Of a DNA stretch of 64,000 nt, positions 31,831-44,888 are shown piece after piece (the first letter of the stretch is position 1; every line of letters starts with the position of its first letter). Below the pieces are notes generated by a model, which saw only the letters and a list, made by a program, of their open reading frames with translations, ran no database searches and was not told where the DNA came from. The translations under genes were made by a program, and so were the position numbers. Source of the stretch: Membranipora membranacea (taxonomy: Eukaryota; Bryozoa; Gymnolaemata; Cheilostomatida; Membraniporidae). Where the stretch lies: NCBI GenBank assembly GCA_914767715.1, contig OU612069.1, forward strand, positions 20,893,387 through 20,957,386. The letters are read 5' to 3'.

Positions 31831-34800
31831 TTAACTGTGCTCGTCGGCGGGATCTGGGTCATCACCGGAAGCCAGATCTGCTGCACCGTAAGCCTGGTAC
31901 AGGTTTTGGTAGAACTCAGCGCGCCAGGAATGACGGCCGTTATCTACCTCGAGGATCGGAGCTACTAGATCACGCGAGATAGCATTATACTTGTATTGCG
32001 GGATGCCTCTTCTCTCCTCTCTCAGACCTGGAACCTCACCCAGATTTAGTCTTGTTGTTTTCAGATATTTGCGCAGGTAGTCGAACCTTTCAAACTCCCC
32101 ATGAAAATCCCACTCCACCCATGCACTGTTTGAGTCTGTCCGGAACTCTACCACACACAAATCCCTCAGGTCGGAGTGGCCGGGAATCTCTCCCAAGTTT
32201 TCTTACGGACGCCGGGAATTGAAAGTCTGCTGGGCCCATTTGAATAACAATAGAGTTAGTGGTGGCCTGCCTCACACACTCAGAAAAATGGTCGGGGTCG
32301 ATTACGTTTTTTACCCGGGTCATACAGCGCTCGATCCCAGCATGTACAGAGTCGGCTGCCATAAAAGTATGGCCAGCCTCAAAACTCAAAAAATTTTAAC
32401 GTGACAGTTGAAAGGTTATTGTCTGCAGCATTTACATGGGCCCAAAACATGCTAAAAATGTAATAGTTCTTGTTTTGCGAGCAACTGTAGTTGTCTGCCA
32501 AGATTATAAGTTTTTTCTTACCCCTAAGGGGACTATCTCGTATCATCTTGTACAGCAGAGAAGTAAACTTAGTTGCTGTTCTTCCTGCTGTTCCCTCGTC
32601 CCAGAAGGGTGAGATTGTCGGACTCTGATGAGTAGTTCCGCCCGCAGGAGCTAAAGACGTGTGGTAAAAGGTTGTTAGCCTTTTGCAGAACACAGACTGC
32701 TTGTACTTGAGTAAGCTGAAACAAACAAAAAAGATCGCATTTGTTATTAGTCACACATGCTGTCGGACAATTACCACCATCTCTTATCATAATAACAAAC
32801 AATCTTTCAATCTTGATAGACAGGCCAAAGCAAAATGTTTGAAAGTTAATATGTGTACTCACCGAGGTAGGCACACAATCTTTTGAACGTCTAACGTGTA
32901 GACCGCGTCTTCGTCATCAAGCTGCCTGGACTTGTCCTCTCCATATTCAGCCCTGGCCCTCTCGGCCTTGTTCTTGTGAAATGCCTTCTGTTCCAGGTCG
33001 GTAGTCAGAAGGCAATAATCGCACTCCTCGTTTCCTAGCTTAGCACTTGAGATGTGTAGATGTCTGCATTGCTACCTGAATATCTCATAGCTGTAGGGCT
33101 CTCGTTCGTAGCTGTTCGTCTGGTGTAATCCCTGCAAAAGTGATCTCAGGTGGCACATACCTGACCCTTGGAGCATGAGCTCTCCTGACACACAAGAATT
33201 GAGATTACTCTAGCAAGGTGCGGATTTCAGTGTACAATTATATAGAAGGTTTCTCAAGGACGTCTCTTAGGTTGGACTTTGTTGTCTGTTTTTTTGACTA
33301 GACAGAATGATAACGCTGTGAATTACCAACCTGTAATGGGATGATCCCCCATGATAACTTAGAATGTGACTCCAGATTGGGTCCTTGTCGATGTTTTTGT
33401 GGTCGGGTGGTCCCCCTAGTGTCCTGTTTTACCACGAGACTGTCTGCAGGGGTTCCCTCCATCATGCAGTACACGAAGTACGGACGGTCGGAGTATCCGA
33501 ACACCCTACAACGACATAGACAAAGTTTGACCATTGGGTATCATGGGTATGTTATGGGACAGTTTACGTTGAGAGAAACCAAGACCAGTTCTTAATTACC
33601 GCACAAACTGTTACTTTTTCAGTCAACTTACCTGCAGAACATTGTTTTGCAGACCCGTATTTGCCCGTTTGCTCTGTCGAGGAGGTAGTACTCGTAGACG
33701 TTCCGTCTCCCGTCAACGCCGGCGGCCGTCGTAGCTGGTAATGCCCCAGAACTGAGTATGAATATCGTGGATTCGCTCAAAGTTGAGCTGCTGCCTGCAC
33801 CTGTGAAAAAGATTTGATCGATTAATTAGGAGGAAACGCAGTAAAAGTCACCTCGCAAACGCAGAATTTTAAGACATTGAGCACTGATTATTTTTATTAT
33901 GCAAATATAACAACTCACTTCATCCTGCAGGTTAGTGGACAGAATTCTCCCCCTTCTTGGAGGGAGAGGCTCCCGAGCCGCACGTCGAGGACGGGCGTCT
34001 TTCTGACCCGGTGGTACTACATCCTTCTCTTCGTTGTTTAGATCAGACACGGTGTCCTCCTCTGCTGCAAGTAGAACACAAATATTAGTGCCTTAAACAG
34101 AAACAGTTCTATCCAAATACAGGTTGCAATGAATATGATTTACTACCATAGATATACAAATGCATATACCTGGTTCAGAGTCTGAGGATTGATCAGAGTT
34201 CGGCTGGTTAGGGGCAGGGTAGTCGACATCTTTGTCGGAGTCATCCAGAATGGATGACTCGGCCATCGCTGATATCAGAGCATGCCTTTTCCCAGCTCTT
34301 GTCCTAGGCCTTGATGGACCAGTTTCAGCTAGGTCATGAGCATTAGGTACAGTCAGCGCTGTACTTCCTGGGTAATGTTCGAGAGAATCGGCTGCAATTA
34401 GCATGGTATTGTAAATATACATGCAACATCACACATCACATCAAAACAAAATGTACACAGTCAATATTGCACATATTTCTGCGCACATACTGGCAAATCT
34501 ATGTAATGGTAAGCCTGGTGAGTGAACAATGCATGTCTATCACAAATCAATGTTACATATTACACAGGTTTAAACATTTAACTCACCCATTTTAGATAAG
34601 AAATAGCTGGTAGAATGTAGAGGTATTCAAAGTTAAAGGTCTTTCGACAGGAAGCAAAGTTTTCTTGGTCAACCGGAATGTCGAAGTTTTGGAAAAAATA
34701 AATACCTTCTTGTTGGCGTTGTTGCGCTTTCAATTTCACCCATCTAATCTTGCTGCCCCTGCACCGCCTGCACGAACGATAGGCATGCAGAGGGAAAAAT

Positions 34801-36466
34801 AAATGACTAGTAGAAGTGATAAACAAACGACATCGCAACAACTTAAAGTTATTCTTACAGTTATTGTTTACGCATTACGTAAAGTAAGGCAAGTGTAGAC
34901 ATGTACTGGTTTTTGCCAAGTGCCTCCAAGGTACCGAGCAAAAACCATCACAGGTGGTCACCCGAGACATACCCTGGATTTTGGTTGGTGAGATCATTAT
35001 ACTTACACTGGTGATAATACTGGTGATAATGTAGATTACTCTAGCGCGTATCAAGACTGGCTCAGTCCTCAATATTACTTGGGGCCATTTAGTTATGTAA
35101 ACGACTTATTATGTTTTATAACAGTGTATTGCTTTCACAATTCAACCATTCACAATGAAGTCTTAAAACTAAATCATAATACATAAAGCCACGGACGCTT
35201 CTTTTATAGGCGAATTGGAAAAAGTTTAACGATGTACTAAATCGTTGTCAAAATGTACTAAGCAAAATAACCGTGGATTCTATGAAAACATGAGAATACG
35301 GGCTTACACACCATCAAAAAAGGAAACTGGTTATTCTAGGGTCTCCAGGTTTTATCATTAGAAATACAAAACATAACAAGAATATTATTCATTAGATAGG
35401 GATCATAACACAAAGGTAAATATACAACATTCTCCCCATCTCAATACAATATAAAATGGTATTGATTAACTATACCAGCTGTAGGGCGTCCTGAAGTCTC
35501 TTAATTTTAGCATCAGAGAATCTATACTGGTTGAGGCTGTAACTGCATGTGTTACCAGTCCCTGTAATCGTCCCCTTTTGCTTTGTGCAGTTTTGGAAAC
35601 GGCCGGTTTCCTTTCACACCCAAGTCCTCATAATAAGACTGCTCCACTTGAATCATGGTGGTGGCATCATATTTTGAGGTTTTTGGTAACTTCTCATTAC
35701 GACCTTTCTGATGTTTAGAAACCGTGAACCTCAGAGTTGTTCCGAATCCGGAGCTGCAGAACATGGCTGTGTAGTGTTCTGCTATATGCAGATGCAGACG
35801 GGTCTTATTTGTTGATTTGAAGTTGCATATTGTGCACTCCTCAAGATTTCCATATGCGTATGATATAAGAAAATATCTCTAGGGACATATATTTTGTATC
35901 AGTGGTTATGGTTGCTCCCGATCTCCCAGCCTTCAGAGGGGATAACGGGCGTGCCGCTCTTCTTTCTTGTCTTTTCTCCCACTCTCTTAACAATCTGTCT
36001 TTCTTGGCACTAGATCGTCTGCTAGATTTTCTTGGTCGATGGTTTTCTGTTGACACTTTGTAGGTGTCCTTCCTTTTGTATACTGGCTTCTCTATATCTC
36101 GAAATTCTAAATACTCCTCCAGAGTTGGCTGTAACACAAGGGGGCTCACACCAGGCACAAGATTGAAGTCTGGCCTTGGCTCTTGGAGATTTACTGACTC
36201 CAGCTGGTAGAAATTATAGTCAGGCCCTGGTTCAGTTCATTGATCATCAGCTATATTTTCAAAATTCACAACCACTGGCTCAATATATGATTATTTGCTA
36301 CTACATTTTGGGAATTTACTGGCACAAGATTAGAGATATTGCAGTCAGGCCTTGGCTCAGCAATGTTTCCCAACAGTAGTAATTCTAATTTCTCTGGCTG
36401 GTAGGGACTTCCCTGTGGAGTGTTTAGGCTGAAAACACTTCCATCGTCATCACTGAGGAGGCCCAA
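31831..36466 (-). pseudogene. Second transposase-like multi-exon gene, decayed
   Basis: On the minus strand: repeats of a PRPDCN/PGPDYN/PRPDFN motif (36390-36130), a basic stretch, a C2H2-like finger CTICNFKSTNKTRLHLHIAEH (about 35830-35770, then 35764-35552), weak exons at 34.0-34.8 kb, then VYEYYLLDRANGQIRVCKTM (33740-33640), FGYSDRPYFVYCMMEG and PNLESHSKLS (33510-33330), LGNEECDYC (33050-32885), FWDEGTAGR and LADNYSCSQNKN (32720-32400), AGHTFMAADSVHAGIERCM, and a C-terminus ending at 31831. The joins 33645/33510 and 32888/32715 keep phase. This is the conserved order of another invertebrate transposase-like family. A TAG after YSYEIFR, frameshifts near 33715, 32395 and 32210, and stops in the N-terminal exons make it a pseudogene. 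Confidence 0.7.
34905..34950. repeat. Imperfect hairpin related to the 31.2/31.45 kb hairpins
   Basis: GGTTTTTGC and GCAAAAACC form 9-bp arms, with an inner GTGCC/GGTAC partial pairing and a GTACCGAGCA side resembling the GCACCGAGCA arm at 31.2 kb. Confidence 0.5.
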
Positions 36467-36604
36467 CTCCCTGTGAAGGTTTGTAGTTTATGAGCATACA
36501 TCATCATTATCATTATTTAATACCTCATTTCTTCAAGGTCAGCATCGTCCATCTTTGTAAGTTGACAGTAAACTGGTCTGCTATATTAGGATTATAGCAC
36601 TGCT

Positions 36605-36740
36605 ATATTAGGATGACTTGTTTCCTGCATACCATACACTGCAGTCTTTCTCTTCCACAGACCAATGAAGATGCTCTTGCTCATTTGGTTCCATAGCTTG
36701 ATGACAGATTATAGCAGATAATGATAACAACAATAATAAT
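36605..36740 (-). repeat. Repeat R3, distal copy
   Basis: TACCATACACTGCAGTCTTT through CTTGATGACAGATTATAGC and an AATAATAAT tract match the 29.4-kb copy. It lies 5' of the second transposase-like gene. Confidence 0.65.
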
Positions 36741-37204
36741 AAGAAAATTAATTTATATTACGGTTTATAAATATTTGGAAAAACGATTTCTAAGCATTAT
36801 ACATGAGATCAATTATCGAAGTTCATCATAGAATTTTAAAGCAATTTGAAAGTTTTGTGATGAGAAGAGAAATATAAATCTAAAGACACATTCACGGTGC
36901 TAACATATTATATTCTGACACAAATTCGGCATCAAAAGCCTCGAAGACATCAAAATATAGCAGATTTCGAAATCATTTTCGTATTATTTTTAACTTCTCC
37001 GCTACACAAAGAGCAGTTGCATGTGAAACATTAATATATCTGGTTGCCTGTCATATTCTGCGAGAGCAGACTGAGAAGATACGATCAAGAGTGCACATCA
37101 TTATAATGGGTATTTTTAATCTTTTTAATTGTGTATTTTATACCGAATTGAAAATTGTTATGTACATTGTAGGCATATTTTTATAAGGTGTCTTTTAATG
37201 TATA

Positions 37205-37745
37205 TACTGCATGATGGATGTCCGAACAGACAGGATTAATAGAATTGTTATGTACAATATATATATCTCTAAACTCCAAAGATGCACATGTAATAAAAAG
37301 AAAATTTGACACACAGAATGTTCACACCCAGAATAAGCGATCATATTATAATATATAAATATATCAAAACCGATGAGGTATGAAAGCATGAGCTACGGCT
37401 GATCTCAATACAAGACATAATTGTAGGCCTATGTGAAAGTATTACATTTTTTACATACAGGGTGAAATGATGGATGTCAGAACAGAAAGGATTAATAATT
37501 GTTATGTACTTAGGAGATGCACATGTAATAAAAAATATTTGACACACAGAATATCCACACCGAGAATTTATATCAAATTTTTTTACATGGACGGAAATGA
37601 TGGATGTCAGAACAGACAGGATCTCTTTTGCAGAGGGCCTCTGTTCGGCCTCGTGCACAAGCACTTTTCTTATAATATCTCTCACAGGCAGCGGAAGTAG
37701 CATAATGGTAGCTGGTTGTTGTCCCTCTGCCAGCTCCATACACAC
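37205..37745 (-). pseudogene. Protein-kinase C-lobe end with duplicated 3' segment
   Basis: The minus strand at 37745-37600 reads MELAEGQQPATIMLLPL then VRDIIRKVLVHEAEQRPSAK and EILSVL. The pattern ..I..L....RPSAKEIL.. is the last helix block of protein kinases, which fixes the fold with a conserved Arg. The exon end is followed by an intron-like stretch that is repeated: GATGGATGTCAGAACAGA occurs at about 37597, 37468 and (diverged) 37205. Upstream (38.04-37.75 kb) no other kinase motif could be read in frame, so the catalytic part is missing, spliced from elsewhere or decayed. Confidence 0.5.
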
Positions 37746-38975
37746 TCTGAAGGTTGGACCAGGTAGTTTAACTGTCCTGTTGGACCAAGCATGTGTGTAT
37801 GATGTTATCCTAGCTGTTCTTTTCAGTGCATTTTGATTTGCATGACTTGTCAGCCTGCCCTACTCTTCTATTAAAATCAAAATCATCTCCCACAGGTAAA
37901 CCGAGTCTTTCAAAAACACCAAGCATGATAATCTGGCCCATGTTGAATATTATAGTCGCTGATGACACTGCCACTGATAGTCTGGCCGTGCAGCAGAACT
38001 TTGATTTCGAATCCAGATTCCAAACAATGTAGTGGACTTTCTTATTAGTGCTTAGAGTGCCTCCATGTACTGATTAAGCAAGGGGCTATGTCTATGCCTA
38101 GTCTAGTCTATGTCTAGTCTTAGCATCCAGTTGGGTTAGTCCTCCTCTGTGTTGATAATTCGCGTAGATTGCTGACTCCAAGCCCTCTATTGTCCAATTC
38201 TCCTCAACAGTTCTGCACCAAAATAATGCTGGCGCTTTGGAAAGGCTATCCTGCCTGCCAATAGCCAAAGATGCCGCAGTTAACACATAGAGCAAAGTTG
38301 CACAAAAGTCGAGGCTGCTATGATCTGACACTGGGCGGTGGTCGCCCCTCCTTAAAGCATTTATTATCGATTTTGATCAACCAATGGTATGGCTGTAGTA
38401 TGCCTTTGTTATTAATTAATGTAAGCTCACAAAAACAAACTGGTACATCCTGAAATCTGTAGACTTTAGGAGGCAGTGAAGACAAAGAAGACTACTCGGT
38501 ACCCCATATATGATGTAATGAAGGAAGTAGCTATCGAATAAGATGTCACCGCTGTAGAAAGTTGCCCAACAGAGTTGATTGAAACATTGTAATGGTATTG
38601 TTCAGCTTTAAAAACACAGAACACAGCGATTGTTGCTTGTTATGGAGAACGGCAGATGCATGACAAAATTTAATAATGGAAATTTTTTTTATATTTATGA
38701 ATTTTCTATATCATCTGTAATAAAAACACTAATGAAAAGTCTAGTTTAACCAGCAATTATAATGCTAATTTCGAATAAATATACAACCATCCTTGAATGT
38801 GATGGAAACTAGCTCTTTTATCTAAATGATGGGCTTTGCGAACCTGTTTAATTGAGCGTATATAGTGTGCTGTAAAGCCTCATAGGTTTCCCGCTCTTCG
38901 GGTGTAACCATCTGCCTCGTTAGGGAGACTTCCTCTGTGATCATAATAATATGATCCTGTCCTGATTGCCGCCTA
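37746..38975. other. No recognised gene; weak minus-strand frame at 38331-38098
   Basis: A 77-codon frame containing VEENWTIEGLESAIYANY at 38331-38098 has no recognised relative. The rest shows nothing. Confidence 0.35.
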
Positions 38976-39373
38976 CTAACTGTCCATGATTCGGTTGTTT
39001 CTGAATGGTTTCAGCGACCATTGTTTCCTCTTTGAACCTCCACTTTTGTGTCGTTGTTTTTCAACATCAATATGCATACTGTCCTCAATACTTTGAAGCG
39101 TAATTTGTAATTTCTCAAGAGTCTCCAGAAGCATTGAATCACTGTGGTGGCTCTCTGTTGTTGGTGACACCTTGGAATGGAAAGGTCTACTCGCTCGTTG
39201 AACTTTATTATTCGGCTTGTAGGATGTTAAGTTCGAAGCGAGTACTTTAAGCAGCTCTTTACACGATCTATTCAGTTTTGTGTCGACTGTGAGGACAATC
39301 CAAGGCTCGGAGCTAGTCCAGTTAGTGTTGAGAAGTAAATTATTGAGCAGGTATTTCTTGAGGCATTGTGCTC
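38976..39373 (-). CDS. Unrecognised open frame of about 130 codons
   Basis: The minus-strand frame is open from about 39373 to a stop at 38976 and has no early ATG, so it reads as an internal or last exon. It contains WTSSEPWIVLTVDTKLNRS, KELLKVLASNLTSYKP, a predicted helix MLLETLEKLQITLQSIED and a basic end (GGSKRKQWSLKPFRNNR). No domain is recognised. Its length and amphipathic helix make it a better candidate than most frames nearby. Confidence 0.4.
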
Positions 39374-39399
39374 AAATGCTGTTGCAAACGACAACCATA

Positions 39400-40157
39400 T
39401 AAACAAACTGTAGACTGCCATCACTACTACTGTGGTATCCAACTAAAAAAAGGGAAAGAAAAGACATCGTTATAATTACAAATCGCAAAATCCCGAGTAA
39501 ACATATTTTTATCATACCTGGGATTGAGCCTAGCTAGTAACTAGACAGGTACCATGCTTCAGGGTGTTTGCTGTTCGATATTATTTAATTATTAAAAAAA
39601 CAAACAAAATCATGGGTCTGCCGGATAGTCTGTGAATAGAGTGGTGGCCAACCCTCCCAATCATTACTCGAACACCATGAAGAGCCCAGAAAAAACATGC
39701 CCACCATACCCGCTATCCATGCACCAGAGACGCCCGTTTTCTCTTTTTCCTTTTTCTTCTTCCCTTCATGGTTTTTCTTTTTACATCAATGATTGCTGAA
39801 CCATTGAACCATGTATAATCAGGATCATGTCTCAGACAAAATTATCTCGATCATCTAGATGGTAAGTAATGTTTAATTTAGTGTTTTATATTTCTGCTTT
39901 ATATATTTTACAAACTGTTAGTCTGTCTTCTTGTAAAGACGTTATAATATGGTATACCAATCAATCCTCCAAACACAAAACACTATCACTTTTTATCTCT
40001 TTTCTTTCACCACCCAAACTTTTGCCGAAATTTCTTTGGTATTTTATGGAAAACATCCATCCAGGATGATATTGTCTAGCAAATAAAATAGTTTATATTA
40101 AATATATTGAGAAATAAAATTGAAATATTTTTATGATTGCAACGGTTCAATTCTATA
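39400..40157. other. No recognised gene
   Basis: Short open frames only, without splice support or similarity that I recognise. Confidence 0.4.
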
Positions 40158-40432
40158 TCATGCATGTGAAGTATAATTGTAGAACAATATGGCAAGTAGA
40201 CAAAACAATAATATTGAAAGCAACAAATCCTGATAAATAACAATGAGCTGGCGGAAAGTCTGACCAAGGTGCTCAATTGTCTCTGAATTTGCTGCCATCA
40301 CATTATAGTAATTACTATATCCGCAATTTAATCTATTATTCCATTGCCATGGAAGGTCTTTTATGCCTGAGGTATAAAGCGTATTGATATGCGGTGCGTT
40401 CTGATCAGTCTTTATTTGCATAAGAGCTTTTC
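40158..40432 (-). CDS. Unrecognised exon candidate
   Basis: A minus-strand frame follows an acceptor TTATACTTAG at 40434-40433. It reads DLPWQWNNRLNCGYSNYYN then ANSETIEHLGQTFRQL and ends in a hydrophobic stretch (LLLSILLFCLLAILFY) that could be a membrane helix or read-through into intron. It is not recognised. The combination of acceptor and Trp/Asn/Tyr-rich sequence suggests a genuine exon. Confidence 0.35.
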
Positions 40433-41538
40433 CTAAGTATAATCAAGCATGAAGCTTCTCTCTATGCATGCAAGTAAAAGCAGCAGAAGAAAAATATATA
40501 CGCCTTTTTAGCGGATACTCTTTGATTCAGATATTTTCTAGCTAGTTGCAAGTCCAGCAAGTGAAGGCTCAGTACTAGTGTCACCTTTCACCAGGACAGC
40601 AGGCTACTTCTCAACAACACTCCCCTTCTGTCTTGTTTGCACTGGTTTTGGTGATTCATATATTGCAATTATACTCCACTTTTCCTTTGTAGCACGATGA
40701 TAAATCAATGCGAAAGACTCTCTTACAAATCGGTTTGTTTGTGGGTTGAATTTATATTGTATGACTGACTCATATCCACTCAAATTGTGATCTTCATTCT
40801 AATCGCGCTTCTTCATCGGCGTTGTGATGCATGTGTAGCAATGGCGCTGGTTTTCCACAACACACATTATGGTCAAGATTGCCTTCTTGATAAGGCAGTT
40901 CATTCTGACTATCCCTGTGTACGACCTTTTACCACGAGATTGATTGGCGGCAGCGTTGATAGGCCATCATTGTACACCACAAGCTGCTTCGCCTTATTTT
41001 ACTATAACCTATTGGTTACTGGACATGGTCTGTAAATTCTAATATTTAGATTCTGTAGTGTTTGGATTGTTAATTTTGACAGTAAGGTAAACTTTGGAAT
41101 CTCTGTCACCGAGTTATTTGATGTATTGACACCAATAAAAGATATTCGATCTCGAAATATGCAGGGAGCACCGTCAGCCACCATCTTACCCGCTGAACCT
41201 TCATGGTTGTTGAAGCATTCATGAGGTGTTGCAATTGTACATAGTGGCATGTCTTACTGTTTCTTTAGTAAGTACTTCAGTATTGAGGACTTTTGTATTG
41301 TATGTGAAATAAACATTTAACCCGGACTGAAACTGTAAACAAAATTTTAGCTTTGAGTCTATGCACCGTTTTCAATAGCTTGCTCTTTTGATAATATTTG
41401 AGCTACGAAGCTAAACAGACTATCAAAATGATCGCAAGAAGCTGCTGAATCTATTGAATTTTTCAAACTTAAGTTCTGATTGAAGCTGATTGAGTTATCA
41501 ACATTTAACCAGAGCTGGGACCGGAAAATCAATGATAG

Positions 41539-43339
41539 CTATGAGTAAAAATCACTGTTTCTACACCCTCCAGAGATGTCGAGTTGGGGGTAATGCTCTC
41601 TTTTGACACCCCTATTTAACATGGTAAGGTCGACACACATTCTTATCTTACCGTGGGCTTTGGGCACTATAGTTAATCGCGAACACCAATCAGTTGGATG
41701 TTCTACAACTTCAATTACATTCATGGCAAGCATAGTTTGTAATTAAGCTTTGGCCTTTTCTCTTAGACCAATTGCAATTGTGTGTGTGGATGTGGATGTG
41801 GATGGGTGTGTGGATTTTAAACGGGGTACCGTTCGTCTTCAAAATTATCTTATAGGTATCAGGCATAGTGCCTAGGGCCCTAGGCCTTCAAATAACTTGA
41901 CAAATACCTTAAATGGATCAAATGCTTTACGATTGGGCTGTATGGAATTAACTACTGCAAGTAAATTAAGTCCTCGTATTTCTACAATTCCCAACAAGTT
42001 CCTGGTTGCATTTTTTAAAATCACTGCAATCGAATTCATAATGATTCCTTAGTTGTTTAATCCAACTAGGCTTTCACCAGCAACATTCAACAGGGTCGAA
42101 TCAGCAGCTACTAGAAATCTGCTAGGTTAGCTTAATTCTAATCATGAGATGTTTGATCAGTAATGATAGTTACGTCAGAACCTATGTCTAAAGTAAAATC
42201 AACACCTCTTCTATTAACTTCGATAAAAACTCTAAATTCTAACTCAGCTCTACCGACAGATAGTCAACTATATCCGAAAAGTTTGTCAGGATCGACATTA
42301 ACTCTTCTAATTTGCATGAAGTAATATGGGCTTGATGTGCGGCCTCTATTGGGTATGGACTGGGTTCACGACTGCGTAGAGACTTGGGCTGGTCACTACT
42401 ACTAGACTTGGACTTAGAAGGGCAGTCTTTTTTCTGGCACAAGTGATAAATGGCGTCGGGACATTTTCTAATTCTGTGATGGGAAACACTACACTGATAA
42501 CAATGATTCAAGCCACTACTAGCCTGGGCTTTTCTACCATCTTTATCCTTACTTTACTTCTATCACGCCTGGCTTTGCTACAACCTCTACTGTCATTACG
42601 TGAATTACGAGAATCGTGCCTACCTCTACTGTTACTATGACCGTACCTTGGATCATGTCTGGCCTTTGCAACTTCCTGCTTAATGAGCAATGCAGGGACG
42701 ATAATACTGGTACGCTCTAATTTCTGATCCGACTCAGCAGCTGTACCACGGCAGGACACAATATTACAAAGGGACTCCCAATCAAGGTCGTGTTTTGCCA
42801 TTAATTCACGTCTTAATTTTAAATCTTGCAGGCCATTAACTACTATAATTTGTGCTAAAGTTTTTCTAATTCTTTCCAATTCCTGATTTGCACACTTTTT
42901 GTTTTCAGGGCTAAATGCACTGTCAGTGGATTTAAATATGCCTGTGGTACGGGGCAATTGTTCCGTATGTCTAATATAGTCTCTACAATCTTCGCTCGTC
43001 TGCTGACAAGCTCTGTTAAAGTTCCATAATCTAACATTTAATGACTCTTCTCTTTCGTTAGCGTTCTTTAAAGCTTTCAAAACCCGGTCATAGGTCAGCT
43101 CTTCGCTTGACCTTGGGCCTGCAAGCCTTCATTACTAATTGCCTTCAATAATGCACATAACTTCATTTCTTCGTTGAACACGTTTACTTCGGCCTCAACG
43201 GATCCAGTAGTCTCCTTTTTGGTTCCCCTATTGCAAATTTCGAACCTTACTGCGACAGTAAACCTGTTTAAAATCATCTTCCAAATTTGTCCTTGGGGTC
43301 AATCTCCAAGGTAGCGAAGTCTCGATATTTCGAGCCCAT
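41539..43339 (-). pseudogene. Ty3/gypsy-type gag and RT remnant
   Basis: Minus strand, from an ATG at 43339: a short gag start (MGSKYRDFATLEIDPKD), frame changes, then a 190-codon gag segment (43080-42508) with ERIRKTLAQIIVVNGLQD and an Arg/Ser-rich end. A zinc-knuckle-like CYQCSVSHHRIRKCPD follows (42511-42460), then, after ~500 bp of broken frame, an RT start HPTDWCSRLTIVPKAHGKIR and VDLTMLNRGVKREHYP (41733-41600). The catalytic YxDD part, RNase H and integrase are absent. This is a 3'-truncated, multiply frameshifted LTR-retrotransposon fragment. Confidence 0.75.
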
Positions 43340-43810
43340 GGTGACTTTGAGTTTTAATATACTTTTTGTTTTGTTTAGGGTAGGATACATAAACAATAAC
43401 AACAAACAAATTCCACCAAATTCACTATACAACAAACTAACTTCACAACTAACCTCACAAACTAACTACTACTAATCACTAGTAGTTCACAAACTAACTC
43501 ACAAACTCACTAACCCCTACAAACTGACCACAAAAATCACAAACAATTTTGATGTGGTTTGCTGTGAACCTGCACCTCTTCTCATGAGATGATGCTGATT
43601 CACAGTTTATCCCAAGCCTTTCCCAACTTCAGAAAGCCTGCAGACTTTCCAATTTTGGAGACCGGGAATGGGATTTACTCACTCACTGGACTAACTTATG
43701 GTTAGCCAATGTCTACAAACTAATAATATTAAGCAATATGATATGAATATGGGTTCTCTATATTGATATTTTGGCTCTCAAGCTGACTGGCCATGTAAAG
43801 CTAGACCTAG

Positions 43811-43980
43811 CGAGGTTTGGTATTAAGTATATAGTAAAAATATCAGAGAGAGATTTATTTTGAACGTCTACTCACCTATAAAGATGTACTGTAAAAAGGA
43901 CGAGATCTCACGTCGACTGTCCAAGGTCGAGGTTAATAGTCTGTTAGCACTCTCGGTCTAGATGGTACAATTCCGATAAC
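43811..43980 (-). repeat. Direct repeat of ~170 bp, copy 1 (LTR-like), partner 44889-45066
   Basis: The two copies share CGAGGTTT, then GAGAGAGATTTATTTTGAAC through GATGTACTGTAAAAAGGACG to GGTACAATTCCGATAA with about 5% differences and one larger indel. Each holds AATAAA and a GTGAGT on the minus strand. Confidence 0.85.
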
Positions 43981-44202
43981 CTCACATGCCTTTCGTTTTC
44001 CTCGTCGCCGCCAGGGAGGAGACAATTCCAAGGCAGAATTAAATCAATGTGGACAAATCAATTCTGCAGACTAAAGAGACAATTAACAATTCTTTACATG
44101 CCATTCAATCAAGAAATAACATTTGGTTTAATTTACAATTTACAACTCTGCTTGCTCTCCAAGCATAATCACTTTAATTTCCCGACAGTGTAAATGTGGT
44201 AA

Positions 44203-44885
44203 TTAATCATTCTGAAAGAGATGGTCTGCCCTCCGTAGGAGGTCTTCCTCACTATCATCCTCCTTTGTCAATTTCTTTTTGGCAATGAACTTTGACATAA
44301 AGTTTGTCAGCTTCTCTTTAATTTCACCTTTTAGAGTATCAAACGTGGAACGGGAAGGGGCGGAAGCTGGCGGAACTGGACTAGTACTTGGTCTGGTACT
44401 GAGTGGTTGACTGATTTCATGTAAAGGGGTTACTTCACAATCCATTAGTTCCACTGGCTCAACGGACTCTCTTTGTGTAATTCTACCCGCCAAGATCACA
44501 GGAAGGGGAGGGGCCTCTAGAATGGCTACTTCCGGGGTCAGGGAGTTAATTGACTCGCCCGAAGGAGCTAATTCCTGGGCCGGGGCGCTGGGGCGACTTG
44601 GCTTCAGGGTTGAAGCTACCGGCTCAATGACTCTGCGGGGGCCTGGGCAACTCGCGACAGGTTTGGGCTGAAGTGAGCTTCTCAAAAGGTCTATTAATTC
44701 CTCTGCCTTGGCCATGGCAGATCTCATTTCATTTTCCTGCGCTTGAGTTTAGAGGATGGCTGCGCGCCGCACCTCTAAATCATGCTTTTTGGCTCTGTAA
44801 ATTTCTTTGAGTCGTGCCTGTTTGGCGTCAAGCTCTGCGAGCTGGCCTTCTCGCAATTCCAAATTAGCTTTAAAGGAGTCAAGTA
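44203..44885 (-). CDS. Coiled-coil plus proline-rich open frame between the direct repeats
   Basis: The minus strand opens near 44885 with a charged coiled-coil stretch (LREGQLAELDAKQARLKEIY), passes a TAA at about 44750, and continues from ATGs at 44727/44715 (MAKAEELIDLLRSSLQPKP) into a Pro/Ser-rich linker and a basic/acidic C-terminus (NFMSKFIAKKKLTKEDDSEE). The 174-codon part after the TAA is intact. With ~170-bp direct repeats at both sides it resembles a small LTR-type element with a gag-like frame, but there is no zinc knuckle or enzyme. A host gene with duplicated flanks is the alternative. Confidence 0.45.
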
Positions 44886-44888
44886 CCT

